In this document: positions 1 through 11,334 of the stretch, piece after piece | Numbering within the stretch: position 1 is the stretch's first letter | Layout: each line of letters opens with the position of its first letter | Source: Cyrtodaria siliqua | Taxonomy: Eukaryota > Mollusca > Bivalvia > Adapedonta > Hiatellidae | Reading direction: 5' to 3' | DNA: 64,000 nucleotides | Assembly (NCBI GenBank): GCA_037043455.1 | Contig: JAWPHD010000132.1 | Span: forward strand, 248,001 to 312,000 | Notes under the pieces: generated by a model | Seen by the model: the letters and a program-made list of their open reading frames with translations, nothing else | What the model was told of the DNA's origin: nothing | Databases searched by the model: none | Translations under genes and position numbers: made by a program

Positions 1-1110
1 ACAGCCAGAGGTTTGATATTTTGCATTTACTATAAGCTTATGGTCCTTTACCAAGTTTGTTCAAATGGAGACCCTCGGGTCACATTTTGCCCCGCCCCAA
101 GGGTCACATGTTTTACATAGACATGTATAGGGAAAAACTTAAAAAATCTTCTCTGAAACTGCAAGAGCCAGAGGTTTAATGTTTTGCATTTGCTATAAGC
201 TTGTGGTCCTCTACCAAGTTTGTTCAAATGGTGACACGGGTCACATTTGGCCCCATCCCGGGGGTCACAGTTTTGCATAGGCTTGTATAGGGAAAAACTG
301 AAAAAAATCTTCTTCTCTGGAACCACATGGCACAGAGCTCTCATGTATTACATGTAGCATCAGCTTATGGACCTCTACTAAGTTTGTTCAAATGGTGACC
401 CTGGGGTCAAATTTGTCCCCGCCTCGAGGGTCACAGTTTTACATAGACTTGTATCTTCTCGGAAACTACAAGAGCCAGAGGTTTGATATTTTACATTTAT
501 ATAAGCTTATGGTCCTTTACCAAGTTTGTTCAAATGGTGACCCTGGGGTCACATTTGGCCCCGCCCCAAGGGTCACATGTTTTACATAGACATGTATAGG
601 GAAAAACTTGAAAAATCTTCGTCTCTGAAACTGCAAGAGCCAGAGGTTTAATATTTTGCTGTTGCTATAAGCTTGTGGTCCTTTACCAATTTTGTTCAAA
701 TGGTGACCCTGGGGTCACATCTGGCCCCTCCCCGGGGGTCACAGTTTTATATAAATGCTTGTATAGGGAAAAACTGAAAAAAAATCTTCCCTGGAACTGC
801 AAGAGCCAGAGGTTTAATATTTTGCATTTGCTATAAGCTTATGGTCTTCTATCAAGTTTGTTCAAATGATGACCCATTGGTCACATTTGGCCCCACCCTG
901 GGGGTCACAGTTTTACTTAGGCTTGTATAGGCAAAAACTGAAAAAAATCTTCTCTGGAACCACATGGCACAGAGCTCTCATGTATTACATGTGCATCAGC
1001 TTATGGTCCTCTACCAAGTTTGTTCAAATGGTGACCCTGGTGTCAAATTTGGACGCGCCCCGTGGGCAACAGTTTTACAGACATATATATAGGATTTTTT
1101 TTGATTTTTT
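1..1110. repeat. Tandem array of ~160-bp units
   Basis: Units recur at about 4, 170, 312, 473, 640, 804 and 957. They share blocks such as 'aagtttgttcaaatggtgac' and 'ggggtcacatttggcccc', followed by 'gtatagggaaaaact'. Two units (312 and 957) carry a variant end with 'ggcacagagctctcatg'. Units differ by several percent, so the array is not recent. Short ORFs inside it are repeat artefacts. The array runs off the left edge of the window. Confidence 0.85.
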
Positions 1111-1289
1111 TCATCTGATCTTTACCAAACTTTATCAGATTGTTAATGTCAATGAAAGCTCGGTCAAGTTTTTTTTTTTTTAGCTCTTAAGTTGGACCAG
1201 TCGGGACCAGTAACAGAGGAGTTATGGCTCTTGATTTAGTTAAAAATGCTATATTTTGCCTCGTTAATACGGTAGGGCCTTCATTTTTA

Positions 1290-3070
1290 GCTCTACTGAT
1301 CAGAGATCAGCAGAGCTTATGCGGTGGTGCGGTGTCCGTCGTCCGTCCGTCCGTCTGTCTGTCCGTCCGTCTGTCCGTTAACTTTTTTTTTGTAGCGACT
1401 ACTCCTCTGAAACTACTGAATGGATTTTCATGAAACTTTACAGAAATGTTGCCCATGAAGTCTAGTTGATCCTAGCAAAAATTCATGTAGATGTGAAATC
1501 CAAGATGGCCGCCAAATCTAAAAATAGGTTTTTAAAAAACAAGTTTGTAGCGACTACTTCTTGAAAACTCTAAGGGATATTGCTATGGGACTTTTTCTAA
1601 AATGATCAGCATGGCATGATGTTGGTCCTTGTCGAAAATCGTTTTGATTCGACATTAAACATGGCTGCCAGCGGCCATCTTTGTTTACATAGAGTTATAT
1701 AATGAAAACTTGTAGCGACTACTCCTCTGAAACTACTTGACGGATTTTCATGAAACTTCACAGGAATGTTGCTCTTGATGTCTAATTGATCCTAACAAAA
1801 TTTCAGGTCGGCCGGAAACTCAAGATGGCCGCCACGGCTAAAAATAGATTTTTAAAAAATAAGTTTGTAGCGACTACTTCTTGAAAACTATAAGAGATAT
1901 TGATATGGGACTTTTTCTAAAATGATCAGGATGACATGATGTTGGTCCTTGTCGAAAATCGTTTTGATTCGACGTTAAACATGGCTGCCAGCGGCCATCT
2001 TTGTTTACATAGAGTTATATAATGAAAACTTGTAGCGACTACTCCTCTGAAACTACTTGACGGATTTTCATGAAACTTCACAGGAATGTTGCTTTTGATG
2101 TCTAATTGATCCTAGCAAAATTTCAGGTTGGCCGGAAATTCAAGATGGCCGCCACGGCTAAAAATAGATTTTTAAAAAATAAGTTTGTTGCGACTACTTC
2201 TTGAAAACTATAAGAGATATTGATATGGGACTTTTTCTGAAATGATCAGCATGACATGATGGTTATCCGAGTCAAACATTATTTTGATTCGACGTTAAAC
2301 ATGGCTGCCAGTGGCCATCTTTGTTTACATAGAGTTATATATTGAAAACTTGTAGCGACTACTTGTCTGAAACTACTTGACGGATTTTCATGAAACTTCA
2401 CAGGAATGTTGCTCTTGATGTCTAATTGATCCTAGCAAAATTTCAGATCGGCCAGAAATTCAAGATGGCCGCCACAGCTAAAAATAGATTTAAAAAAAAT
2501 AAGTTTGTAGCGACTACTTCTTGAAAACTATAAGTGATATTGATATGGGACTTTTTCTAAAATTATCAGCATGACATGATGGTTATCCGAGTCGAACATT
2601 ATTTTGATTCAATGTTAAACATGGCTGTCAGCGGCCATCTTTGTTTACATAGAGTTATATAATGAAAACTTGTAGCGACTACTCCTCTGAAACTACTTGA
2701 CGGATTTTCATGAAACTTCACAGGAATGTTGCTCTTGATGTCTTATTGATCCTAGCAAAATTTCAGGTCGGCTGGAAATTCAAGATGGCCGCCACTGCTA
2801 AAAATAGATTTTCAAAAAACAAGTTTGTAGCGACTTCTTCCTGAAAACAAAATCAATCAGTAGAGCTTCAAGGTCATTGACCTCTTGTTCATTTGATCTT
2901 TACCAAACTTTACCAGATTCTTTAGTTATGGCCCTTGATTTAGTCAAAAAGCTGTTTTTTGCTCGAAACTTTCAAAAAAACGTAAATGGCAGTCACTCGC
3001 TTCATTGGTGTTATAAGACCCATGTTAGCCAGTAGAGCGTCCACAGGCCCTCTTGGGCCTCTTGTTTATG
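1290..3070. repeat. Composite repeat element with five 320-bp tandem units
   Basis: The block 'tgtagcgactactcctctga' (variants) starts at 1391, 1711, 2031, 2351 and 2671, giving an almost exact 320-bp period. Each unit contains 'caagatggccgccac' and 'gcggccatctttgtttacat'. A GTCCGT-rich stretch at 1335-1378 precedes the array and a 'cctcttgggcctcttg' end follows at about 3047. Sequences flanking the array (about 1115-1260 and 2888-2960) resemble each other, both containing 'gatctttaccaaacttta' and 'atggc(t/c)cttgatttagt'. This suggests the array is the core of one larger mobile or duplicated element. It shows no coding potential. Confidence 0.8.
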
Positions 3071-3239
3071 TTTCATTATATACATTTTGTCGAGAGATGC
3101 ACAAAATACAAATTCTCACAACCTACATTTTATGCCGATCTCTCAACATCAAACGAGAAGAATATACAGCTTCATCCGATTTAAATGTGTCGTCGCTTAA
3201 AATAACCCATTTCACTGCCTTGTTTTTTTATATCTGACA

Positions 3240-3365
3240 TTGGTTGACTAGCCTCGGTCACCCGACCCGCTTCTGATTTCTTCGTTACGCTATGCTACAG
3301 GGATCCAGAACCAGGGTCTGTAAGACATGCATGATACGGTCTAGCTGGCCGAGACTAAACGGTTA
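3240..3365. repeat. Dispersed repeat fragment (shared with 60.4 and 62.8 kb)
   Basis: The stretch with 'cccgcttctgatttcttcgt' and 'ggtctagctggccgagac' recurs in part at 60406-60460 and at 62825-62870. The two distant copies share different parts of it, so they are fragments of one longer family. No function is visible. Confidence 0.6.
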
Positions 3366-3509
3366 ACGTGTTTTCTGGCGTTTAATTAAAATGACGTCTC
3401 AACGGTTGGTGTGAGTGACGTCAGAGGTATTGTAAAGCTTTTTTACGACCTCCTCAACAACCAATCAACATTGAGTATTTTGATAAACATGTTAGATTGA
3501 ATCTTGCGT

Positions 3510-3815
3510 CTGGAGGGCTGGCGTGGCGCGGCGGATTTGTAACCGGAGGACCCGGGTTCAATCCTCCGTGGTGCCACTGAGTTTCGTCGGTGTGTTCTTG
3601 GGCAAGACACTTTCCCATGGCCTCGTCCGTCGGATGGGGACGTAAACCGGGCGGTCCCGTGTCTCGGTCTATCCTCCGATAGAGCACGTTAAGAACCATA
3701 GGAATCTATTCGAAAATAAGAGTAGGGCACGGTTCCCGGATCCTATGTATCCTTCCCCTCTCTCTGGGGCGGCTCTAAATAACCTATATTGTGTTGATGA
3801 GCCGTTGCACAACAT
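3510..3815 (+). mobile_element. tRNA-derived SINE, family A, near full length
   Basis: The degenerate tRNA-like head has a good B box ('gggttcaatcctccg' at about 3553). It is followed by 'gtgccactgag', a body with 'gggcaagacact', 'gtcggatggggacgtaaacc' and 'gaaccataggaatctattcg', and a tail ending 'gatgagccgttgcacaacat'. The same body recurs at 6548-6797 and, more diverged, at 8226-8590. The 'gggcaagacact' body block is typical of widespread animal SINE superfamilies. I do not assign a named family. Confidence 0.8.
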
Positions 3816-4009
3816 TCAACAGTTGGCGTAGCAGTTTTGCTGAGACCGCTCAGTCATTTTACTCAAATTTTCATGTGGGTGCTTTGTGAGCTTTCTTCTC
3901 CTTGCAGAAGAGTTGGGTTTTTTCGTCGATGCAAGATGGCCGCCATCGCTAAAAGTAGCCGAAAACCTTAAAAAAATCTTCTTTTCCAGAATGGCAAGAT
4001 ATATTTTGA

Positions 4010-4225
4010 CTTTTTCTCACACATTTGTTACAAGATGAGCAATTACCATAATATATATAGCCAGTTGTGCACCGTGTACAGCCAAACATATATTGCTAGC
4101 CTGTGTAGACTTTAATACAATCGATACAGACGCTACCAATTAAGTTAATAGCATGAAATAGTTATTTATATAATTTATTTCAGTCTCGTTTAAGATTGCT
4201 TGAAAGAAATCAGACAGGTAATGAT
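4010..4225 (+). mobile_element. Old 5'-truncated LINE fragment
   Basis: This is a decayed copy of the 3' coding end of the LINE seen in better condition at 52.7-53.9 kb (minus) and 13.55-14.04 kb (plus). Shared blocks are 'gagcaattacca', 'tgtgtagacttt' and 'gaaagaaatcagac'. Stops and indels are frequent. Confidence 0.6.
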
Positions 4226-4941
4226 ATATATTGAGATAAATCTGTCGGATTTAGATTAGATACGTATAGTGAAACCTCTCGATTAATCTAGAACTATCAC
4301 TAAAGGTGATTAATAACCCCGCCGGGTTGCTTGACGCATGAGCTGAACACAAAACCATGACTTGCAGAAAAACAGATGGACAGACATGGACACTGCAGTA
4401 GAACACCCGTAAGTTTTGATTCGTTTGTGAAGGTATAATGACAACCACTTTCTATTGCATTCGAACGTACTACCTTTGGTTACGAAATTGTGTATTTATA
4501 GGGGTTAATGTAAATATTTGTAACGTCAAAAACGTCAAGATTTGACGTCGCTAACGAAATATTTTGACGCAATTCAAGCGTTTGCAAGGTTGCGGATAAA
4601 AATGACTAGCGCGATCTATTTTACTTACTTTATTTTTATTCACATACTACTAACTTATATAATAGTGACTATTAAATAATATAATTCACAATAGTTCACT
4701 CCATAGATTGTAGAATACGCCTGTGCAGTGAGTCATTTAGCATTATTTCCACACACACCCCACCACCCACCCCACTTTTTTCATCTACGTCAGAGCAGAC
4801 GTAAATTAGAGACTGAGCTGAGGTAGTCTTTTTAGCAAATTTAGATGTAGAGGATTATCATCGATAATGTCATAATAATAACCACATATCACATGGCTTC
4901 CTGTTGTATATGTTGATCCCCATTTATCTGTTATGCCCTGT
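4226..4941. other. Non-coding stretch
   Basis: I see no gene. It has AT-rich sequence with a short ACCCC-rich patch at 4750-4775. The right end may include the 3' part of the decayed transposase-like gene that starts downstream on the minus strand. Confidence 0.5.
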
Positions 4942-5639
4942 TCAGTTATGAAATGATTGGACGACATTTTCGTAATACGGGTATGTGCCGTCATCCGCCC
5001 TGAGTGCGATAATTGTACCTGAAGAGACTAAGCTAAGTATGTCGACCTCCGTATCATCTCTGCCATCGTCAGCTTCTACAACAGGACTGGTTTCTTTCAT
5101 CATTGCTGTTCTTGTGGTAGATCCAACTTGATGATCATTCAAGCAGGATTCATAATTCCGTGACGAACAATGCTCACAAGAATAACACGAGAGATCCCTT
5201 AAATTTAAAACTCCTTCCTGAACAACTGCTGCCTGGTGGATTTTGCGGTTGTTTTTTACTGGCACGAATTTCGAAATTCTGTTAATTTCGTCAACATATC
5301 GAAATATTCGACGTGAGCATTTGGCTGATAATGTTGTTTCAGTGAGATTTGATGTTGCGAATTGGTAAACATCGTACGCATTCTGGATCACGTGCGTTCC
5401 CCTATATACGGACAAATCTGTTTGTCTTTTCACAAAGCCTCCGGCGGCATCTTGAGGTCTGCGGGCATGGGACGTTTCGAAATAGTTGCGTATTATGTTG
5501 TCGTTTCCAAGTTAGAGGCCCGAGTGGCTCAAATCTCCTAAACAGTCGGCTTTTATACTGTAAGCTACTTCCATCCGTATACTGCATTGTATGTACATCG
5601 CAATTTAGGTCTAATTGCACTAAATCAACAGGATGTGCT

Positions 5640-6075
5640 CGCCTGGTGCATCGAAAGTAGTTCTGTATTAAAGAGTGCTAACCGTTTTTTCTTTAAAAAC
5701 TTTTTTTAGTGCAGTTTCCTGTTATTTTTTGGCTGTAACTGTATTCTGGACATGTTGTTGATATTTGAAAATGCAGCTCATCATGTTTTTGACAGTTTTT
5801 GATATAAATTTGAGAAGTGGAAGTAGACAGGGTATGAAATTGCAAGGGGTAAAAATAGTGTTGACCTTTGACCCGGTGTTAATATACAACTGAAGAAATG
5901 TTTCTTAGACGGTATTAAACCCCCTATTTCCTTGTTGATGTTTAATAGCAGACATGTTTATTTGCATGATAAAGTAAGTTTTCCAGAATTCTAACGAAGT
6001 TTGAGTTTTTAACAGGTTGTCAACATTCTAACTTTACTATGGAAGGGCAATGGAGACTCATTTACGCTATTATAA
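5640..6075 (-). other. Probable intron of the transposase-like family, conserved in a second copy
   Basis: About 430 bp here matches 45418-45885 in reverse complement, for example 'cattgcccttccatagtaaa', 'tttgcatgataaagtaagtt' and 'acatgttgttgatatttgaa'. Both copies end in 'gcaccag' followed by exon-like coding sequence (here AHPVDLVQL). The block lies between two coding pieces of the decayed gene, so an old family intron is the simplest reading. A repeat inserted into the gene is the alternative. Confidence 0.55.
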
Positions 6076-6545
6076 CCTTTATCGATTTTAAATACTCTGA
6101 AATAAGAGTCTGCACGGTGTGGGTGAAATGATGGTCATGTTTTTGATCCGGACTGATGACAAAAAAATGAACGGTTACTATACATGGATCAGTTTCCGTG
6201 CTGCCACTCCGTCTATCTCTAAAACTGAGTGTCTATGTAAAATAGTGACGTGAAGACTGACTTCGATCTTTTGGAAGTATGATGATCGAATTTCATTTCT
6301 TTCTCCGCATTTATAATTTTCCGGAAAATCGTGGATAGAAATACAACGTCCGATTGGAAGGTTTGCTTCTAGAGATTTTATCTGTTTATTTTGCCGTTTC
6401 GCGCGAAATTGATGAGACGGAAATTGATGTAACAGCTGTTTGAAATATTCAAACATTTCTAGCGGTGATGTGTTCTTTTTCACTAGAATTAATTTCTTAA
6501 TTGTCTTGTTTCCCTTGGCTTTCACTTCTTATACTCGTATCGTTT

Positions 6546-6800
6546 CCAGTGCCACTGAGTTCCGTCGGTGTGTTGGGCAAGACACTTTTCCTTAGCATCG
6601 TCCGTCGGATGGGGACGTAAACCGGGCGATCCCGTGTATCGGTCTATCAACCGAGCACGATAAAGAACCATAGGAATCTATTCGATAATAAGAGTAGGGC
6701 AGGTTCCCGGATTCCTATGTATCCTTCCCCTCTCTCCGGGGCGGCTCTAAATAACCTGTACTGTGTTGATGAGCCGTTAAACAACATTCAATTCAATTAA
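6546..6800 (+). mobile_element. SINE family A, 5'-truncated, inserted in the transposase-like gene
   Basis: It starts at 'gtgccactgagttccgtcgg' and ends at 'gatgagccgttaaacaacat' plus a short AATTC-rich tail. It lacks the tRNA head seen at 3510. Body identity to the 3.5-kb copy is high. It separates the 'VTWE' and 'WKRYEY' parts of the host ORF on the opposite strand. The flanks 'gtttcca' (left) and 'gttccca' (right) may be an imperfect target duplication. Confidence 0.8.
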
Positions 6801-6973
6801 GTTCCCAGGTAACTGTGTCACCTTCATCATTAACATTTTCTGGTAGTAGATTTAATCGAGCAATTCCACATTCCGAACATTCCCGGTTTAAACACGAATA
6901 ACTTGTATTGGTGTGTATCTGCCGACACCACACAGAGTGTGTCATTCGTTAGATCATTAATCGTTTCAAAGAC

Positions 6974-7394
6974 TGTTATACCAGGAGCTCTATGCTGGGA
7001 CACTGTTATACCAGGAGCTCTACGCTGGGACACTGTTATACCAGGAGCTCTATGCTGGGACACTGTTATACCAGGAGCTCTATGCTGGGACACTGTTATA
7101 CCAGGAGCTCTATGCTGGGACACTGTTATACCAGGAGCTCTACGCTGGGACACTGTTATACCAGGAGCTCTATGCTGGGACACTGTTATACCAGGAGCTC
7201 TACGCTGGGACACTGTTATACCAGGAGCTCTATGCTGGGACACTGTTATACCAGGAGCTCTATGCTGGGACACTGTTATACCAGGAGCTCTATGCTGGGA
7301 CACTGTTATACCAGGAGCTCTATGCTGGGACACTGTTATACCAGGAGCTCTATGCTGGGACACTGTTATACCAGGAGCTCTATGCTGGGACACT
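6974..7394. repeat. VNTR: 14 near-identical 30-bp units
   Basis: The unit is 'tgttataccaggagctctat' followed by 'gctgggacac'. The only variation is T or C in 'tatgc/tacgc'. The 30-bp period keeps every frame open, so both strands translate through the array as 10-residue repeats (VIPGALCWDT on plus, SQHRAPGITV on minus). The minus frame runs on into the remnant of the transposase-like gene, which suggests the VNTR grew inside that gene. Near-perfect homogeneity implies recent expansion. Confidence 0.95.
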
Positions 7395-7480
7395 AGCCTT
7401 TTTTTGATACGTTGTAAAATATTTAAAAATCAACCGCGTCTCTACGTGTTGCCTGCATCAGCACGTTACTTTGTCTTTTG

Positions 7481-8220
7481 TTGAGTCTGATCGGATGAAA
7501 TAGGGCTTACATCTTTCAAATGCGAGCTGTCCGATTTTAATTTCTGGATTATCAATTTTAAATTGAAAAAACAAACTCAGTCTGTGATTTTTCCAGAATT
7601 AAACGTTGTTATATATTCATGGATTCAATAAATGCCATGGATCTTCATCCATGAAAATACTTTTAAAGAGTTGCACTTATTCCATTCCAATACTTGCGAT
7701 TTCATTCAGTTGCACTTACGATTTCATTTTGCTCCGTAAACATCCCGGACACATAAAGATCCCGGAAACATTTCCGCATTCTACACATAGTAGACTGATC
7801 TACGAAAACGTCAAATCCACAGGCGAAACGATAACCTCCGAACGTTCCAAAATATGTGTTTATACCATTCAAGCTTTTTAGACGAGTTTTTTAGGAATTC
7901 AAGTTGTTTATGAGCATAGTTATGGCCACTTACATGAGTCACAGTCTGTTAGCCATAGACAGATACAAAATCCATATAAAGATACACAATACACAAGACA
8001 GGAAATGGTAATTACATGGATTGACATGCACATGTTATACTTCATATTGACTCACCGATTATTACTGATGATTGATCGGGTTCATCCAACGGATTGTAAC
8101 TGATGATCAATTGTAAATTCCATCCGGTTGCCCATCACTCGATAGAGAATTACTAAGTACTGCGATATATGAAAGTATCGCAATATGTGACTGTGTTTCT
8201 TTGACCATGACTGTTTGTGT
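7481..8220. other. Intergenic, no gene seen
   Basis: AT-rich sequence with only short chance ORFs. I recognise no repeat, although the stretch may include the upstream end of the decayed transposase-like gene. Confidence 0.4.
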
Positions 8221-8221
8221 G

Positions 8222-8600
8222 TGTAGTGGCCTGGCGGGGCCCAGTGGATAGTGCGACGGACTTGATATCCGAAGGACTCGTAGTTCAAGCCTCACCGACG
8301 CCACTGAGTTTTCTTGGTGTGTTCTGTGGCAGGGCATTTTCCCTTAACTTCGTCTGTCAGATGGGCGGTAAACCGGGCGTTCCCGTCTGTCAGGGTATAT
8401 AACGGGCGTTCCCGTCTGTCAGGGTATATTTTTTGATTGCTTTAATGAGCCATAGCAATCGTTTCGTTAGTAAGATTATCTATTCATTAGAAAGAGTAGG
8501 TAGTTTCCATGATTCCTGTGTATCCCCTTCTCTCGGGTGCGACTCTAAATAACGTACTAGACGGGTGTGTGTCGCCTGCAATGTGCTTATTTCAGCAAGG
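8222..8600 (+). mobile_element. tRNA-derived SINE, diverged family A
   Basis: The tRNA-like head has an A-box-like 'cccagtggatagtgcg' and a B-box-like 'gtagttcaagcctc'. It is followed by 'cgacgccactgagttttctt', 'gatgggcggtaaaccgggcg' and 'tgcgactctaaataacgta'. A 29-bp segment ('aaccgggcgttcccgtctgt' and what follows) is duplicated at about 8371 and 8400. The order of parts matches the 3510 element. Confidence 0.75.
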
Positions 8601-8679
8601 ACAACGTAACTATAATGTTTGACGGTAGTGGGTGCAATTGTTCATGAATTATGGAGAATTTTTAAATTGTTAAAGTCTA

Positions 8680-9510
8680 TGAAAAGGGGCATAACTCCGC
8701 ATTGGATAATTGATTATGAAGAACTGTATGCAGTTTCACGACCATATGTCAATTGACCATATGCCAATACTTTGACAACTTCTGAGCTAGTTGGGCTGCA
8801 GGTTAAAGTTTTATGAACAGTGAAATAATTCTGCCGAAATGAAAGTCGGAGTTATCTAACACGTCAATGGCATTAAATAATTGATAAAGATGAACTGTAT
8901 ACAGTTGTATTACCATATTGGTCAATATGTTGCCAAGTTATGAGCCAGGTTAGATTGCAGGTTTAAGTTTTATGATAAAGGGTCATAACTCTATCGAAAT
9001 GAAAGTCATAGTTATTGGACATGTGTAGCAACATTCCTTGCGGTAGGATAAAAATGTGTGAGACGGCTCTTGAACATAGGTCAAATACAAGTTATGGGTA
9101 GTTATGATTTTGGTAAGGTTGCAGGTTTAGTTTTATGAAACGGGGCATAACTCTGCAAAAATGAAAGTCAGCGTAATTGGTAATGTGTAATATCATTCCT
9201 TGGGGTAAGATGACTATGTGTATGAAGTTCCATGAGCATACTAGGTAAAATATGGACAGTTATGAGCATGGTTTGATTGCAGGTTAAAGTTTTATGAAAA
9301 GGGGCATAACTCTGCCAAAATGAAAGTCAGAGTTATTGGACATTCCTTGAGGTAAATTGAAGATGTGTGAGAAGTTTTATTAACGTAGGAATAGTTATGG
9401 TCAAGGTTATGTTGCAGGTTAAAGTGTGACGGACGACAGACAAAGTGATCCCTAATTGTCTGCCATGCTACGCAAGCGACACACTAATGTACTGATGAGC
9501 CGTTAAAAAT
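8680..9510. repeat. Tandem array of ~155-160-bp units
   Basis: 'gcaggttaaagttttatgaa' (variants) occurs at about 8808, 8960, 9120 and 9280, followed by 'ggggcataactctg' and 'aaaatgaaagtcagagtta'. The block ends with 'tgacggacgacagacaaagt'. A truncated inverted copy lies at 48065-48275. A SINE-like tail 'gatgagccgttaaaaa' follows at 9494. Confidence 0.8.
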
Positions 9511-9723
9511 TTGATTATTTTAAACTGGCATAATTTATTATGGGAAGCGAAATAACTCGCGCCAAAATGGCCAACTTTTACAGATTGAATCTATGATCAA
9601 CGTCATTTCTGTCAAAAAAAATGTACCGTTGGTGCCCAACCATATAATCAGGTTCACTAATATTCCTCTTGGTGGAGGAAGGTTGATATATATTTGAAGG
9701 AAAACACGTTGTAACACTACTAC

Positions 9724-10171
9724 ACTACACCAATTACCAACCAATCAGCGGGCAGGGAAAACGGTCCAGGTAAATTCGGAGCTATTACACAGAATCTCTT
9801 AATTTTGATTGGTTGACAAGGTAAACAAACCAAAAAATCTTGCTAAAAACATTAACATTCAACGTTTGAAGAGTACTTATAAAGGTTAAATCATATATTT
9901 ATGCAATGTATTCATAATGTGTTGCATAATCAAAAAAAGAAGTATATTTTACATTTTCCTCATGTTTCTACATGCAAGTAGGTGGGTCAACACCATCCGA
10001 CCCAAACAGCTTTTTCAAAACATACTCAACATATGGTTAATTATTTTTTTATGATAAAACTAAGATAGGTCTTTCAAAACAAGTAATGACAATTATAGCT
10101 TCCTATATTAGGCAACTCAGTACAGAGCTTAGAGCTATAAGGTAGGCCTATGGAAAATGAATTGGTGTAGT
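9724..10171. mobile_element. 448-bp TIR element, first copy of an inverted pair
   Basis: It is bounded by 'actacaccaatt' and 'aattggtgtagt', a perfect 12-bp terminal inverted repeat. It is the reverse complement of 19086-19502 along most of its length, sharing 'agctattacacagaatctct' and 'ttgattggttgacaaggtaa'. There is no coding capacity, so it is probably a non-autonomous DNA transposon. I could not find a clear target duplication. Confidence 0.7.
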
Positions 10172-10900
10172 ATGACCTAAAGATCGAGCTGCGCTTTTCT
10201 TTGCCTAAATGTTTGTTTAATTTGAAAACCGTACCTCAGACCTCTAGTTATTGTAATAAAAGGGTTTTGCTTAGCTTATAAATCTTTCCAACAGATTATG
10301 GAAAGATAAAAGATTAAAAAGAATATTAGCATGTCAAAATCGAATCCGGTGAAATTTACATTATCTATTGTGTTTTACTGGGTGAACATGAGTTCAAATA
10401 ACATAATCGAATAAAATAAAATGTTTTCATTCCTAGACAAACACATTTGAAGTTTCTGTTTGATGTGTTGTAATCGTTATTTAGATATGTTTGTCAGTCT
10501 TGCACATTCTTTGTTACCTGCTGTGAGAAACATCGATTTCTTTCCGACGTTCAGACGTATATACCGACACTTTGAAGAGTGTGGCTGTCGGAAGACTCGG
10601 CCGTATATCTGCTTATTATCGTAAAGAAACATAAAATAACAACTAGACCTACTGGTCTGATTCGGTTTTGTTTAACGTACGACGATTTTTTGCTGTAATT
10701 CTTCATACAAGTTCGAATTGTTTTATGCTGGTTTAGAGGGCTTCACCTTCTGCGGAGATTTTGGTACTAATACCAACTGTTGAGGTTTCCGCCTCTGCTT
10801 AATCTCTGTCATCCGGGATGCCATCTTTTAATGTCTAGAGGTGCGTCTGGATGAACAAGATTACTACTGTGTTTGAGTTCTGCTTCTGCTACCACTGAGG
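10172..10900. other. Intergenic, no gene seen
   Basis: AT-rich single-copy-looking sequence with no convincing exon or repeat. Confidence 0.4.
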
Positions 10901-10904
10901 AGTA

Positions 10905-11275
10905 CTCAGGTCGAGAGGTCGAGGGGTTAACAACGTTGCGTTGTAAACCTTATCGCCTCTCACAGCTCGAATCCCACTGGGAGCTCGACTTGTAAGTCAG
11001 TATAAGTGTCGATTCTTACGGATTGCGGGAGATGTGCAGTACTGGATCTACCCAGGAAAAAATGGTGGTCTGTCTCCAACACAAAAAAGATCGGCCGTCA
11101 TATATAACCCAATCTCGTTAAAATCATAATTACGCTTTGATACATTCCGCTAGTAGTGTAGAGTATCGTAGCGTGATAAATAGCGTGATAGGGTCTGATT
11201 TTAATGATATTGTATATAAATTACATGTGCTGAAAATGACGAAAACACCATACAAACAAACAAACAAACTACTAC
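10905..11275 (+). mobile_element. SINE family B with (CAAA)n tail
   Basis: The head contains the B-box-like 'agctcgaatcccactggga', followed by 'gagctcgact', 'tctacccaggaaaaaatggt' and 'gatcggccgtcata'. About 110 bp later comes the end 'aaaatgacgaaaacaccata' with repeated CAAA. The same order occurs at 44095-44320 (plus), 52450-52685 (minus) and 59942-60135 (minus). This copy carries about 100 extra bp before its tail. Confidence 0.75.
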
Positions 11276-11334
11276 CACTGCTAATGCATACGCAGCTGTT
11301 GCTGAGACTGCATCTACAAATATGATAGCGTAAC

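Larger units (their letters stand above)
4942..7480 (-). pseudogene. Decayed transposase-like gene of an uncharacterised animal family
   Basis: Reading the minus strand from about 7.4 kb downwards, pieces of one protein appear in order but in shifted frames. First come the VNTR-derived peptide and 'NDLTNDTLC' (about 6950), then a knuckle 'CLNRECSECGIARL' (about 6870-6900), then 'VTWE' at the edge of a SINE. After the SINE comes a block with 'HQFRAKRQNKQ', 'IHDFPENYKCGERNEI' and 'KHDHHFTHTVQ' (about 6525-6080), then an intron-like gap (about 6075-5650). The last part has 'TDGSSLQYKSR' (about 5570) and 'AAGGFVKRQTDLS' (about 5425), followed by an open stretch of about 160 codons ending at 4942. 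From memory, motifs like DFAENY, SDG-x-QYK and GG-x-KR occur together in a multicopy transposase-like family of cnidarians, insects and molluscs. The acidic residues in DFPENY and TDGSS look like DDE-type catalytic positions, which is inference. Frameshifts, the SINE and the VNTR make it a pseudogene. Confidence 0.6.
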
